DNA from: Planococcus soli
Lineage (GTDB): Bacteria; Bacillota; Bacilli; Bacillales_A; Planococcaceae
Reading direction: 5' to 3'
DNA length: 64,000 nucleotides
Assembly (NCBI RefSeq): GCF_016881065.1
Contig: NZ_WXYN01000012.1
Coordinates: forward strand, 62,001 to 126,000
This document shows positions 44,734-53,682 of the stretch, piece by piece. Under the pieces are notes generated by a model. The model had not been told where the DNA came from, made no database searches, and saw nothing but the letters and a program-made list of their open reading frames with translations. A program made the translations under genes and the position numbers. Within the stretch, counting starts at the first letter, position 1. Every line of letters starts with the position of its first letter.

Positions 44734-46089
44734 TTATGATCCCAGTACATCGTATTTTTCAAGGAATTTCGTATTGAAATCGCCTGATTTGAATACTTCG
44801 TGATCCATTAATTTCAAATGGAATGGAATCGTTGTAAACACGCCTTCGATGACGAATTCATCCAATGCACGCTTCATTTTTGCAACTGCTTCTTCACGGG
44901 TATCCGCAAACGTAATCAGTTTGGCCACCATGGAATCGTAATAAGGCGGAATCGTATAGCCTGAATACATGGCAGAGTCAATTCTGACGCCCATACCGCC
45001 CGGAGGCAAGTACATATCGACTTTTCCAGCCGACGGCATAAAGTTCTTGGCCGGGTTTTCAGCATTGATGCGGCATTCAATAGACCAGCCTTTGAATGTT
45101 ACATCTTCTTGTGTATAGGCAAGTGTTTCACCCGAAGCAACTTTTAATTGCTGTTGAATCAAGTCAATTCCTGTGATCATTTCCGTAACCGGATGCTCTA
45201 CTTGGATGCGTGTATTCATTTCCATAAAGTAGAATTTCTGGTTGACAGCGTCAAAGATAAATTCCACTGTTCCTGCTCCGCGGTAGTTGACAGCCAAAGC
45301 CGCTTTTACGGCAGCATCGCCCATTTCTGCGCGCAACTCTGGCGATAGGGCCGGTGATGGTGCTTCTTCGACCAATTTTTGCATGCGCCGCTGGATGGAG
45401 CAATCACGTTCACCCAAATGGATGGCGTTGCCATGGGAGTCAGCAAGCACCTGGATTTCGATATGGCGGAAATCCTCGATGAATTTCTCGATATAAACAC
45501 CTGGGTTGCCAAAAGCTGCCGCTGCTTCTTTTTGGGTCATGTTCAAGCCTTTGACGAAATCCTCACGCGTGTGCGCCACACGGATTCCTTTACCGCCGCC
45601 CCCGGCCGTTGCTTTGATGATGACTGGAAAACCGAGTTCATCGGCAATGCGCAGCCCTTCTTCTTCACTGGCTACAATGCCGGTTGAACCGGGTACGACA
45701 GGCACGCCCGCTTGCCGCATCGTTTCACGCGCCACGTCTTTAGTGCCCATACGCGAAATCGCATCTGCGGTCGGACCGATAAACATGATGTCGCAAGCTT
45801 CACAAAGCTCCGCAAAACTGGCATTTTCAGCCAGAAATCCGTATCCCGGGTGGATGCCGTCACAATTGGTAAGTTTGGCCACCGACATGATATTGGAAAA
45901 GTTTAGGTAACTGTCTTTCGATAGTTTTGGACCGATGCAATACGCTTCATCTGCAAGTTCTACGTGAAGCGCTTCTTTATCGGCCTCTGAATATACGGCG
46001 ACCGTTTCGATCCCCATCTCTTTGCAAGCACGGATGATCCGGACCGCAATTTCTCCACGGTTTGCAATCAATACTTTCTTCATCGCCAT
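44734..46089 (-). CDS. accC: acetyl-CoA carboxylase, biotin carboxylase subunit
   Basis: 451-residue ATP-grasp enzyme. N-terminal KVLIANRGEIAVRIIRACKE, glycine-rich lid IIKATAGGGGKGIRVAH, and the catalytic MEMNTRIQVEHPVTEMITG with its glutamates and arginine. It carboxylates biotin on AccB using bicarbonate and ATP. It may also serve the MmdA carboxyltransferase, whose operon has no biotin carboxylase. Two ATGs, at 46089 and 46083, are both possible. Confidence 0.97.
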   Translation of the reverse strand: MAMKKVLIANRGEIAVRIIRACKEMGIETVAVYSEADKEALHVELADEAYCIGPKLSKDSYLNFSNIMSVAKLTNCDGIHPGYGFLAENASFAELCEACDIMFIGPTADAISRMGTKDVARETMRQAGVPVVPGSTGIVASEEEGLRIADELGFPVIIKATAGGGGKGIRVAHTREDFVKGLNMTQKEAAAAFGNPGVYIEKFIEDFRHIEIQVLADSHGNAIHLGERDCSIQRRMQKLVEEAPSPALSPELRAEMGDAAVKAALAVNYRGAGTVEFIFDAVNQKFYFMEMNTRIQVEHPVTEMITGIDLIQQQLKVASGETLAYTQEDVTFKGWSIECRINAENPAKNFMPSAGKVDMYLPPGGMGVRIDSAMYSGYTIPPYYDSMVAKLITFADTREEAVAKMKRALDEFVIEGVFTTIPFHLKLMDHEVFKSGDFNTKFLEKYDVLGS

Positions 46090-46100
46090 CTCCCCTTTCC

Positions 46101-46607
46101 TCAGTTTGCTTTCACGAGGAATAAAGGCTGGCCATATTCAACAAGCTGTCCATCTTTTACAAGAATTTCAGCAATTTCCCCATCCACTTCAGCTTCGATT
46201 TCATTGAATAATTTCATCGCTTCAACGATGCAGACCACCTGATCGGCAGTAACTTTTGTTCCCGTTTGCACATATGGCGCCTCGTCCGGTGACGGAGACT
46301 CGTAAAATGTGCCAACCATCGGAGAAAGAATTTTGTGATATTCAGAATCGTTGTCAACCAGGACTTCAGGCGCTTCCTGTGAGACCAACTCTTCTGCGTC
46401 CGGTTCTTTTGCCGGTGCTGGAGAACTTGGCGGTTCTACTGTTTTTGGTGTTTGGGGCGCTTGGACGGATGAACTGCCCGCTTGCTGGGCATTTCCTGAA
46501 CCGCTTTTCTTCATTTTGACTTTGACGCCTTCAAATTCGTATGAGAATTCCTCAATGGACGACCCATCTACCAATTTGATAATTTCACGGATTTCTTGAA
46601 TTTTCAT
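46101..46607 (-). CDS. accB: acetyl-CoA carboxylase, biotin carboxyl carrier protein
   Basis: 168 residues: a short N-terminal helical part, an Ala/Pro/Ser-rich flexible linker (about 35-80), and the biotinyl domain with the biotin-lysine Lys132 in [16 protein letters not shown]. First gene of accB-accC-yqhY. In Bacillus the spoIIIAA-AH operon lies just upstream; here efp is the next gene. Confidence 0.97.
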   Translation of the reverse strand: MKIQEIREIIKLVDGSSIEEFSYEFEGVKVKMKKSGSGNAQQAGSSSVQAPQTPKTVEPPSSPAPAKEPDAEELVSQEAPEVLVDNDSEYHKILSPMVGTFYESPSPDEAPYVQTGTKVTADQVVCIVEAMKLFNEIEAEVDGEIAEILVKDGQLVEYGQPLFLVKAN

Positions 46608-46651
46608 ATTGATCCTACTCCCCTAATATGTATTTAACTGATTTCTATTCC

Positions 46652-46679
46652 ATTTTAGACTTTTTCAGCGTGTTTTGAA
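46652..46679 (-). promoter_or_regulatory. putative sigma-A promoter of accBC-yqhY
   Basis: Minus-strand TTCAAA, 16-bp spacer, TAAAAT, 45 bases before accB and just after the efp terminator. Confidence 0.55.
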
Positions 46680-46697
46680 ATAGCTGAGCCGACTTTT

Positions 46698-46726
46698 TAA
46701 AAAAAGGCCTCTAAAATAGAGGCCTT
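46698..46726 (-). terminator. terminator after efp
   Basis: A perfect ten-pair stem AAGGCCTCTA/TAGAGGCCTT with a T run on the minus strand, eight bases past the efp stop. Confidence 0.85.
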
Positions 46727-46733
46727 CTGCTTG

Positions 46734-47294
46734 TTATTGAGCTCGTGATACGTACGAAGAATCAGTTGTGTTGATGATCAGGTGATCGCCTTCATTGATG
46801 AAAAAAGGAACCTGCACAGACAATCCGGTTGACAATATCGCAGGTTTTGAACCGCCGCTTGCTGTATCGCCTTTGATGCCCGGATCTGTTTGAACCACTT
46901 CCAGGACAACCGTGTTCGGCAATTCTACTCCGAGCACTTCCCCTTGGAACTGGATAACTTGGACTTCCATGTTTTCCTGAAGAAACTTCAATTCGTATTC
47001 AATATTTTTTTCAGGCAGTTCGATTTGGTCGTATGTTTCTGTATCCATGAAAGCATGCATATCGCCATTGGCATACAAATACTGCATTTTGCTGTTGTCG
47101 ATCTGTGCTTTGGCTACTTTTTCGCCGGCACGGAAAGTTTTTTCTGTAACGCTTCCTGAACGCAGATTGCGAAGCTTTGTCCGTACGAAAGCAGCACCTT
47201 TACCTGGTTTTACATGCTGAAATTCCATGACGCGCCAAATTCCGCCGTCTACTTCAATTGTGACACCTGTTTTAAAATCGTTTACTGAAATCAT
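46734..47294 (-). CDS. efp: translation elongation factor P
   Basis: 186 residues, three beta-barrel domains. The tip loop reads [16 protein letters not shown] with Lys32, the residue that gets 5-aminopentanolylated in B. subtilis and reaches the peptidyl transferase centre. The C-terminal [15 protein letters not shown] is typical. It relieves ribosome stalling at polyproline. Last gene of aroQ-pepQ-efp (17-base gap), with a terminator behind it. Confidence 0.97.
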   Translation of the reverse strand: MISVNDFKTGVTIEVDGGIWRVMEFQHVKPGKGAAFVRTKLRNLRSGSVTEKTFRAGEKVAKAQIDNSKMQYLYANGDMHAFMDTETYDQIELPEKNIEYELKFLQENMEVQVIQFQGEVLGVELPNTVVLEVVQTDPGIKGDTASGGSKPAILSTGLSVQVPFFINEGDHLIINTTDSSYVSRAQ

Positions 47295-47311
47295 TATAGT
47301 TCCTCCGTTTG

Positions 47312-48379
47312 TTATAAAATGCGAAGCTCTTTTGTGGAGTTAGTCAACCGTTCATTTCCTGACTCGGTTATCAGTATATCATCTTCGATACGGACTCCGC
47401 CAACTCCTGGCAGATAAATTCCCGGTTCCACGGTTACAGCCATGCCTGGCTCCAAAACCGTTTCCGATCTGAATGACAAGCCTGGACTTTCATGGACTTC
47501 CAAGCCGATGCCATGTCCAGTTGAATGGCCGAAAGCTTCACCGTACCCTTTGGACTTGATGAAATCGCGTGCCAGCGCATCCGCCTCGATGCCGCTCATG
47601 CCCGGTCCGATTTTCTCTACGCCCAATTCTTGCGCCTTCAATACAATATCATAAATTTCTTTCATCTGCGCTGAAGGTTCACCAACAGCTACCGTGCGGG
47701 TAATGTCAGAAATGTATCCGTTGTAGAGGGCTCCAAAGTCCAAAGTGATCATGTCGCCTTTTTCAATGACTTTGTCCGTTGCTACACCATGCGGCAAGGC
47801 TGAGCGAAGTCCTGAAGCCACAATGATATCAAAACTAGAAGAGGTCGCACCTTGTTTTCTCATGAAAAATTCAAGTTCATTGGAAACTTCCACTTCTTTT
47901 TGGCCTGGACGAATAAATCCGCAAATGTGCTCGAAAGCATCGTCCGCAATTTTGGCTGCGGCTTTCAGGATAGACACTTCTTCCGGCGTCTTGACCATCC
48001 GGATTTTTTCTATCAAGTTGCTGATGGGTTCCAGTTCTGCATCCATTTTTTCTTTGTATTGGGTTGCCGTTGAATAAGTCATATAATCCTGCTCAAAAGC
48101 AAGCGTTTGGATATCCAAAGATTTAACAGTCTGAACGGCTTGGTCCATCAGATTTTTCTCTGCCTGCACCACTTCAAACTCTTTTATTTGTTCGTTTGCC
48201 TGTTCAGTGTAACGAAAATCTGTGATAAAAACCGCTCTTTCCGGAGTAACAATCGCCAGCCCGGCAGTTCCAGTAAATTCTGTTATGTAACGCAAATTAT
48301 AAGGACTGGTGACAAGGACTGCCTCGACGTTCCGCTGTTTCATTTCAGTTCGTAATTTTTGAAGTTTCAATGTGTTCAT
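47312..48379 (-). CDS. Xaa-Pro aminopeptidase/dipeptidase, M24 family (YqhT)
   Basis: 355 residues. N-terminal creatinase-like domain and C-terminal pita-bread domain with the five metal ligands visible: [18 protein letters not shown] (two aspartates), [15 protein letters not shown] (histidine), [13 protein letters not shown] (glutamate) and [10 protein letters not shown] (glutamate). Cytosolic cleavage of Xaa-Pro bonds. Placement beside efp, which deals with proline stalls, is conserved in Firmicutes. The ATG overlaps the aroQ stop (ATGA). Confidence 0.94.
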   Translation of the reverse strand: MNTLKLQKLRTEMKQRNVEAVLVTSPYNLRYITEFTGTAGLAIVTPERAVFITDFRYTEQANEQIKEFEVVQAEKNLMDQAVQTVKSLDIQTLAFEQDYMTYSTATQYKEKMDAELEPISNLIEKIRMVKTPEEVSILKAAAKIADDAFEHICGFIRPGQKEVEVSNELEFFMRKQGATSSSFDIIVASGLRSALPHGVATDKVIEKGDMITLDFGALYNGYISDITRTVAVGEPSAQMKEIYDIVLKAQELGVEKIGPGMSGIEADALARDFIKSKGYGEAFGHSTGHGIGLEVHESPGLSFRSETVLEPGMAVTVEPGIYLPGVGGVRIEDDILITESGNERLTNSTKELRIL

Positions 48380-48816
48380 CCTCTCTCCTGTTTTAAGATC
48401 AGCGCGTGCAGCGCCAATTTGTAGACATCCTGCCCAAATCCGACAATCTGCCCGATAGTAACCGGAGAAATATACGAATGGTGGCGGAATTCTTCCCGTT
48501 TATGGACATTGGATATATGTACTTCAATAACTGGGACCTCGATTGCAGCAATGGCATCGCGTATGGCTATGCTTGTATGCGTATAGGCTCCAGCATTCAA
48601 AACAATGCCAGAAAGCGCTTCATCTCCAGCCCCGTGAATCCAGTCAATCAATTCCCCTTCGTGATTCGACTGGCGGCAAATCAACTCAATGCCATGGTGA
48701 TAGGAAAACTCCACCAGCTCCTGCTCCAGCTCTTCCAAAGTAAAGGTTCCGTATGCTTCTTTCTCCCGCTTGCCCAGGCGGTTTAAATTAGGGCCGTTCA
48801 GAACCAGTACACGCAT
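48376..48816 (-). CDS. aroQ: 3-dehydroquinate dehydratase, type II
   Basis: 146 residues of the dodecameric type II enzyme of the shikimate pathway: start VLVLNGPNLNRLGKRE with the catalytic arginine on the mobile lid, QSNHEGELIDWIH, LNAGAYTHTSIAIRDA, and VEVHISNVHKREEFRHHSY with the catalytic histidine region. The ATG at 48816 follows GGAGGGAG; a longer frame adds 18 residues with no support. First gene of aroQ-pepQ-efp. aroK of the same pathway lies at 58036-58548. Confidence 0.96.
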   Translation of the reverse strand: MRVLVLNGPNLNRLGKREKEAYGTFTLEELEQELVEFSYHHGIELICRQSNHEGELIDWIHGAGDEALSGIVLNAGAYTHTSIAIRDAIAAIEVPVIEVHISNVHKREEFRHHSYISPVTIGQIVGFGQDVYKLALHALILKQERG

Positions 48817-48850
48817 TTGACCTTCTCCCTCCCTTGACACATTCTTAATT

Positions 48851-48878
48851 ATTTTAACATATCGGAACAATCGAGCAA
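48851..48878 (-). promoter_or_regulatory. putative promoter of aroQ-pepQ-efp
   Basis: Minus-strand TTGCTC, 16-bp spacer, TAAAAT, 35 bases before the aroQ start, right next to the dispersed repeat. Confidence 0.5.
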
Positions 48879-48886
48879 CTTTTTAG

Positions 48887-49060
48887 AAAAGCGCAAGCGC
48901 CTGTTCAGAATCGACAGGCTTAAGGCAGGTTGCCGAAGCGGCGTTTCTGTGCCGCACAGGCAAGCGGACTTAAGACCCCGAGATTCTGGGCGCTGGAGCT
49001 GGACAATTAGAAAAAGCGCAAGCAGCCATGTAGATTCGACGGGCATAAGACGATCCGGCC
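48887..49060. repeat. dispersed intergenic repeat, inverted copy
   Basis: Same family as 15243-15535 but on the other strand: two end motifs (about 48889-48935 and 49012-49053) flank a middle block ending CTGGGCGCTGGAGCTGGACA. It fills most of the gap between nrdJ and aroQ. No reading frame with a binding site is seen. Confidence 0.75.
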
Positions 49061-49076
49061 TATGCAACCAGCCAAT

Positions 49077-49108
49077 AAAAAAAACGCGATGGCTGCTTTG
49101 CCATCGCG
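49077..49108 (-). terminator. terminator after nrdJ
   Basis: A perfect nine-pair stem CGCGATGGC/GCCATCGCG followed by eight T on the minus strand, ten bases past the nrdJ stop. Confidence 0.85.
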
Positions 49109-49117
49109 CTGGTCATT

Positions 49118-51676
49118 TTATAATCCGCATTTCAGTTGAGCATTGCAGTTGGTGCATGTGTTGCAGCCGCCCATTTCTTCCACTGTCCCCTGACGGCACA
49201 CTGGGCATGTGTCGCCCACTTCAGAACCGATGCTGACATTGGTAGAACGGATGTCCTGAATAGTATCGACCAGGACGATCGGACGCTTGCCCGTTTCTTC
49301 CGGCTGATGCTCTTCTTCAAACGTGTTGTCTTCAGCTTTCAGCGTCAGAACCTGAGAGTCACGGCTGCCGTCGACGTAAACCGTACCGCCTTTTGCTCCG
49401 CCTTTGTAGAGACGCTCATAGACGCCTTCCACCTGTTCGACTGTATAGCCGCGCGGTGCGTTGACTGTTTTCGAGATAGATGAATCGATCCAGCGCTGGA
49501 TGATGCACTGGACATCCGCGTGTGCTTCAGGCGCCAGGTCCATGGACGTGACAAATGCCTTCGGCAAGTTTTCTTCATCCGCTTCCGGATTGTTCTTCAA
49601 GTATTCACTGACGATGTCTGCTTTGACCTCGATAAATTTCCCAAGACGGCCGCTGCGGTAGTACGTAAATGAATAATATGGTTCAAGTCCGGTTGAAACG
49701 CCAACCATTGTACCGGTAGATCCTGTTGGTGCCACCGTCAATAGATGCGAATTGCGGATTCCTTTTTCAAGAACCGCTTCAAGCACATGCTCAGGCATGC
49801 CCTGCATAAATCCGGTTTCCGTAAATGCTTTGCGGAGTGCTGCTGTTTCTTCATCGGTTTTGCCGACAAGGAATGGGAAGCTGCCGCGTTCTGCTGCCAG
49901 GTCTGTCGACACTTCGTATGCTGCAGTAGCAATCGTCTTGAAGATTTCATCCACAAGGTCATTGCCTTCCGGCGAGCCGTATTCTTTATCGCAGTAGATC
50001 AACAGATCAGCAAGTCCCATAACGCCAAGGCCTACCCGGCGTTCACCGAGTGCCTGCACCTTGTTATCTTCAAGGAAGTATGGGGTTGCATCGATCACAT
50101 TGTCCTGCATGCGAACTCCGACGCGAACCGTCTCTTTTAAAGCTTCAAAATCGACAGTTTTCGTTTTCGGATCAGCGAACTGTGCCAGGTTTACCGCGGC
50201 CAAGTTGCATACTGAATACGGAGCCAATGGCTGTTCGCCGCAAGGGTTGGTTGCCACTACTTTTTGTCCATATGCTGCCGCATTTGTTTTTTCGTTTGCA
50301 TTATCAATAAAGAAAATGCCGGGTTCAGCTGAATAAGTCGCACAAATATTGACCAGGTTCCATAGTTCCCGTGCTTTCATCGTGCGGTAAACACGGACGC
50401 CGTGGCCCATGCGTTCCCACTCGCGAACATCGCCGACTTCCTGCCATTTTTCATTATAAATCGCCATTTCCTCTTTCGAATAAGATTCCACTGCAGGAAA
50501 GCGCAGATCGAAATCTTCGTCGTTTTCGACAGCGGTCATGAAATCGCTCGTCAAAGTGACTGAAATGTTGGCGCCTGTCAAAAATTCTTCGTTATGGACC
50601 GAGTAAGTACCGCCATCGCGCAGCTTTGTTTCAGCGTCGCGCATGATTTTCTCGTTAAATCCGCCCATTCCAGGAATCGCACGGTAGTTCAGGATTCCCT
50701 GGTACATCGCATCTTCCTGATCAGTCAGCGGTTTGAACTTCAGTTTATCGTGAGCCAATTTCTTGATTGTTTCATCAGTTGTATTTTCGATCAAATAGCG
50801 CAGGATGCGTGGATTCTGCATTTTTGAGATGATGAATTCGGCAATATCCGGATGCCAGTCTGCCAGCATGATCATCTGTGCTCCGCGGCGTGAACCGCCT
50901 TGCTCGACAAGATGCGTCAGTTTGGCGATATCGTCCAGCCAAGATACAGACCCTGACGATTTGCCGTTGACTCCGCGAGCCAATGTGTTGCGCGGGCGAA
51001 GAGTCGAACCGTTGGTGCCGACTCCGCCTCCGCGGCTCATGATTTCCATCACTTGTTTGCGGTGATCGGAAATGCCTTCGCGCGAGTCCGCAACAAATGG
51101 CATGACGTAGCAATTGAAATAAGTTACATCTGTATCAGCGCCTGCTCCGTAAAGAACACGTCCTGCCGGAATGAATTTTAATCCGACCAATTGCTGGTAG
51201 AATTTCTCAAACCATTCCTGACGTTTTTCAGGTGTTTTCTCTACAGAAGCAAGTCCTGTTGCATTGCGTTTCGCAATCTGCTCGTAAAACACTTCAAGCG
51301 GCTTCTCAATCACGTCGATCGGGCGATTGACGATGCCTGCTTCCTGCTCCTTCGGATTGTCGATTGCGCTTCGGTAATCTTCCTCAATCCAAACTTGGGC
51401 TTTGTTTGCCTGGTGATCGATGGAAACGATAAAGCCAAGGCCGCGGGCCGGAAATTTCGGATCCTCTTTGACAGTCAGTACGACAAAGTCGCCTGCCTTC
51501 AGGGTTTTTTTCTCCGTATCCTTGAACGAATAACGGTCAATCATCACAAGACGGGATACCCCTTTATGCGTTACTTTCATATCCGGAGTAATTGCGTGCA
51601 CTTGTGGAAACGTTTTGATATCTTCGTTTAAAGATCTTGAATTTAATGAGTACTGGGATTGTGTGGCAGAAACCAT
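49118..51676 (-). CDS. nrdJ: adenosylcobalamin-dependent ribonucleotide reductase (class II)
   Basis: 852 residues. Reduces ribonucleotides with a B12-generated thiyl radical; no radical-forming second subunit is needed. Catalytic region NPCGEQPLAPYSVCNLAAVN with the active-site cysteine, substrate loop PTGSTGTMVGVSTGLEP, the reducing cysteine early on (VTYFNCYVMPF), and a zinc-ribbon tail (CPVCRQGT, CNTCTNCNAQLKC) seen in this class. The ATG at 51676 is eight bases after AAGGAGG. Two NrdR boxes precede it. No cobalamin riboswitch is visible. Confidence 0.95.
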   Translation of the reverse strand: MVSATQSQYSLNSRSLNEDIKTFPQVHAITPDMKVTHKGVSRLVMIDRYSFKDTEKKTLKAGDFVVLTVKEDPKFPARGLGFIVSIDHQANKAQVWIEEDYRSAIDNPKEQEAGIVNRPIDVIEKPLEVFYEQIAKRNATGLASVEKTPEKRQEWFEKFYQQLVGLKFIPAGRVLYGAGADTDVTYFNCYVMPFVADSREGISDHRKQVMEIMSRGGGVGTNGSTLRPRNTLARGVNGKSSGSVSWLDDIAKLTHLVEQGGSRRGAQMIMLADWHPDIAEFIISKMQNPRILRYLIENTTDETIKKLAHDKLKFKPLTDQEDAMYQGILNYRAIPGMGGFNEKIMRDAETKLRDGGTYSVHNEEFLTGANISVTLTSDFMTAVENDEDFDLRFPAVESYSKEEMAIYNEKWQEVGDVREWERMGHGVRVYRTMKARELWNLVNICATYSAEPGIFFIDNANEKTNAAAYGQKVVATNPCGEQPLAPYSVCNLAAVNLAQFADPKTKTVDFEALKETVRVGVRMQDNVIDATPYFLEDNKVQALGERRVGLGVMGLADLLIYCDKEYGSPEGNDLVDEIFKTIATAAYEVSTDLAAERGSFPFLVGKTDEETAALRKAFTETGFMQGMPEHVLEAVLEKGIRNSHLLTVAPTGSTGTMVGVSTGLEPYYSFTYYRSGRLGKFIEVKADIVSEYLKNNPEADEENLPKAFVTSMDLAPEAHADVQCIIQRWIDSSISKTVNAPRGYTVEQVEGVYERLYKGGAKGGTVYVDGSRDSQVLTLKAEDNTFEEEHQPEETGKRPIVLVDTIQDIRSTNVSIGSEVGDTCPVCRQGTVEEMGGCNTCTNCNAQLKCGL

Positions 51677-51708
51677 TGACAATTCCTCCTTCGTGTTATA
51701 TGGAGTGA

Positions 51709-51756
51709 GATACTATATATAGTATTACTTCAATTCCCAGCATACTACATATTGAA
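51709..51756 (-). promoter_or_regulatory. pair of NrdR boxes before nrdJ
   Basis: A perfect 16-bp palindrome ATACTATATATAGTAT at 51709-51724 and a degenerate copy ATACTACATATTGAAA at 51741-51756. Their centres are 32 bp apart, three helical turns, the usual arrangement for the ribonucleotide reductase repressor NrdR. They cover the likely promoter of nrdJ. Confidence 0.75.
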
Positions 51757-51862
51757 ACTTCATTTCAATAACAATTTTCTGCTTCAAAACTTCGCCACTT
51801 TTAAAAGCTTTATTTAGCAAGGTTTCCAGCTTTGCTGAACTGCAAAATGAGCCAAAAGACAC

Positions 51863-52699
51863 TTAAACGCGGAAATTCCAATCGGCATTGGCATATTTTT
51901 TTTCTTCTAAAGCCTTGACATCGGCGAACTGTTGTTCTGACAACGTATAAGGCTCAAACTCAATGGCAAGTGCCTGTTCGAATCCAGCTTTAAAAGCATG
52001 GATGCATTCTTCAACAGTAGCCGGCTCCTTGCGAATCGAATTGATCGATACCGCTTTTTCGGGGATTTTGATGCGCATCCGCTCTTTGGCTTCTTCACTC
52101 GGAAATTTAAAAACTGACAACAGTTTTTCAGCATCCAAATCAATTAAAATGGCACCATGCTGCAATATCACACCTTTTTGGCGCGTTTGCGCACTGCCCG
52201 CCACTTTCTTTCCTTCGACGACCATTTCATACCAGCTCGGTGCATCAAAACAAACCGCCGATTTTGGTTTTTTCAGATCAGCGCGCTTGGCGTCCGTATC
52301 CGGAACCGAGAAATAGGCATCCAGCCCGAGATTCTTGAAGCCTTCCAATAAGCCTTCGCTCAATACACGATAAGCTTCCGTAACGGTTTCCGGCATGTCC
52401 GGATAATCCTCGCTGACAATGATGCTATATGTAAGTTCATGCTCATGGAGAACGCCTCTGCCTCCTGTCGGCCGGCGGACAAATCCGAGGCCTAGCCGAT
52501 TGACGGCCTCCATGTCAATTTCCTTTTCCACTTTCTGAAAGTAGCCGATCGACAACGCGGCCGGCTCCCAGCTGTAGAAACGGATAACCGGCGGAATAAG
52601 CCCTTCACTGTGCCATGTCAGCAAGGCTTCATCGAGTGCCATGTTGAAAGAAGGGCTGCTCGCACCGGAGTTCACAAAAATCCATTTTGGATATTTCAC
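51863..52699 (-). CDS. lipM: octanoyl-[ACP]:protein N-octanoyltransferase LipM
   Basis: 278 residues, the same length as LipM (YqhM) of B. subtilis and similar end to end. It moves octanoate from acyl carrier protein to GcvH, the start of protein lipoylation. The catalytic Cys150 lies in [13 protein letters not shown]. The lipoate-ligase fold shows [18 protein letters not shown] and [19 protein letters not shown]. It sits between the glycine cleavage genes and nrdJ, as in Bacillus. The lipoyl targets BkdB and the glycine cleavage system fit this role. Confidence 0.96.
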   Translation of the reverse strand: MKYPKWIFVNSGASSPSFNMALDEALLTWHSEGLIPPVIRFYSWEPAALSIGYFQKVEKEIDMEAVNRLGLGFVRRPTGGRGVLHEHELTYSIIVSEDYPDMPETVTEAYRVLSEGLLEGFKNLGLDAYFSVPDTDAKRADLKKPKSAVCFDAPSWYEMVVEGKKVAGSAQTRQKGVILQHGAILIDLDAEKLLSVFKFPSEEAKERMRIKIPEKAVSINSIRKEPATVEECIHAFKAGFEQALAIEFEPYTLSEQQFADVKALEEKKYANADWNFRV

Positions 52700-52740
52700 A
52701 AGATCGCCTCCTATTTCCGCTAATTAGTGTAACATTGGCA

Positions 52741-52770
52741 TTGAATATCCGTCATCTCTTCTCTTATAAT
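52741..52770 (+). promoter_or_regulatory. sigma-A promoter of yqhL
   Basis: TTGAAT, 18-bp spacer, perfect TATAAT, 28 bases before the yqhL TTG start; divergent from lipM. Confidence 0.7.
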
Positions 52771-52798
52771 AAAGGAAGATGAGAAAGGGGCAAGAACA

Positions 52799-53182
52799 TT
52801 GGAATTTTTGTACATTACGATTGCTGTTGTATTGGCAATCATCATTTACGCGGTTATTACTTATTTCCGCATGAAAAAAGCCGTCACTAATTTGACGCAG
52901 GAACAATTTATCGAGGGCTACCGCAGAGCACAGTTAATCGACGTACGCGAGCCGAAAGATTTTGCGGCGGGACACATTCTCGGAGCACGCAATATTCCAC
53001 AATCGCAATTGCGCCAGCGCTACAAGGAAATTCGTTCGGACAAGCCGGTCTACTTATATGACCAGAACGGAGCACGCAGTGGACGCGTCGCAATTTTCCT
53101 GAAGAAAAAAGGCTACGATCAATTGTTCCAGCTGCAAGGCGGATTCAAACAATGGACCGGAAAAATCAAATCCAAAGCCTAA
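52799..53182 (+). CDS. yqhL: membrane-anchored rhodanese-like protein YqhL, active-site Cys replaced by Asp
   Basis: 127 residues: one N-terminal membrane helix (residues 2-22) and a cytosolic rhodanese domain (about 35-125) with LIDVREPKDFAAGHI. The active loop should begin with cysteine (CxxGxR); here it reads DQNGAR, with Asp88 (GAC at 53060-53062) in the cysteine place. Sulfur transfer is therefore unlikely and a binding or regulatory role more plausible. The TTG start at 52799 is eight bases after AAAGGGG. One-gene unit between a promoter and a strong terminator. Confidence 0.92.
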   Translation: MEFLYITIAVVLAIIIYAVITYFRMKKAVTNLTQEQFIEGYRRAQLIDVREPKDFAAGHILGARNIPQSQLRQRYKEIRSDKPVYLYDQNGARSGRVAIFLKKKGYDQLFQLQGGFKQWTGKIKSKA

Positions 53183-53191
53183 GTTCTATAC

Positions 53192-53241
53192 GGGGCTGTC
53201 CCAAAAGGTCATGAAAATGACCTTTTGGGGCAGCCTCTTTT
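53192..53241 (+). terminator. terminator after yqhL
   Basis: A 19-pair stem (53194-53212 with 53217-53235, one G-T pair) and a T run. It shares the GGCTGTCCC arm with the 44276-44317 terminator. Confidence 0.85.
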
Positions 53242-53245
53242 TGCA

Positions 53246-53607
53246 TCCAAAAGAACGGGTCGACCGGGCAGATGTCATGCTGGCGGATTCCGTTAAACAA
53301 GACATCTTCCGTTCGATTGATGAATTTTTCAAAGCTGATTGCCAGTTTTTCCGGGATTACAGCGTTCCTTACAAACGCGGCATCCTTCTGTATGGGTCCG
53401 CCCGGCAATGGCAAGACCACGCGGGTGAAGTCCATCACCGGCTCTGCAGAAGCGCCTGTGGTCTATTGGCAGATCACCGAATTCACCAATAGCTACACCA
53501 TCCAGGAAGTCTTTAGCATCGTCTCCAGGCCGGCTCCTGCTATCCTCGTGATCGAGGACATTGACTTGATGCCGGACTTCACGCACTTGCCGATATGGCC
53601 AAGCTGA
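53246..53607 (+). pseudogene. broken AAA+ ATPase gene (YjoB/SpoVK-like), frameshifted and truncated
   Basis: Two frames together encode the first part of an AAA ATPase core: one reads [14 protein letters not shown] to RGILLYG; the other continues [14 protein letters not shown] (Walker A), [15 protein letters not shown] and [15 protein letters not shown] (Walker B). An extra G in the GGG run at 53394-53396 shifts the frame between them; removing one G restores [11 protein letters not shown]. The N-terminal domain and everything after Walker B are missing, and no binding site is seen. It resembles B. subtilis YjoB. It sits between the yqhL terminator and the gcvPB terminator, a place that is empty in Bacillus. 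Confidence 0.85.
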
Positions 53608-53641
53608 CAACCAGAACTGCCGATCGGGTTTTACTGACGAC

Positions 53642-53679
53642 AAAAAAGGCGCGGAAGCTCAATGGCTTCCGTGCCTTTT
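53642..53679 (-). terminator. terminator after gcvPB
   Basis: A 15-pair stem with one mismatch (53644-53658 with 53665-53679), T run on the minus strand, just past the gcvPB stop. It ends the gcvT-gcvPA-gcvPB unit. Confidence 0.8.
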
Positions 53680-53682
53680 AGG

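Noticed and set aside
51683-51862. Cobalamin riboswitch before the B12-dependent nrdJ (also checked before mutA)
   Set aside because: The gaps are short and lack a B12-box-like conserved core; NrdR boxes explain the nrdJ upstream region.
53329-53643. 104-residue minus-strand frame over the AAA remnant
   Set aside because: The plus-strand remnant explains the sequence; the minus frame has no domain and no binding site.
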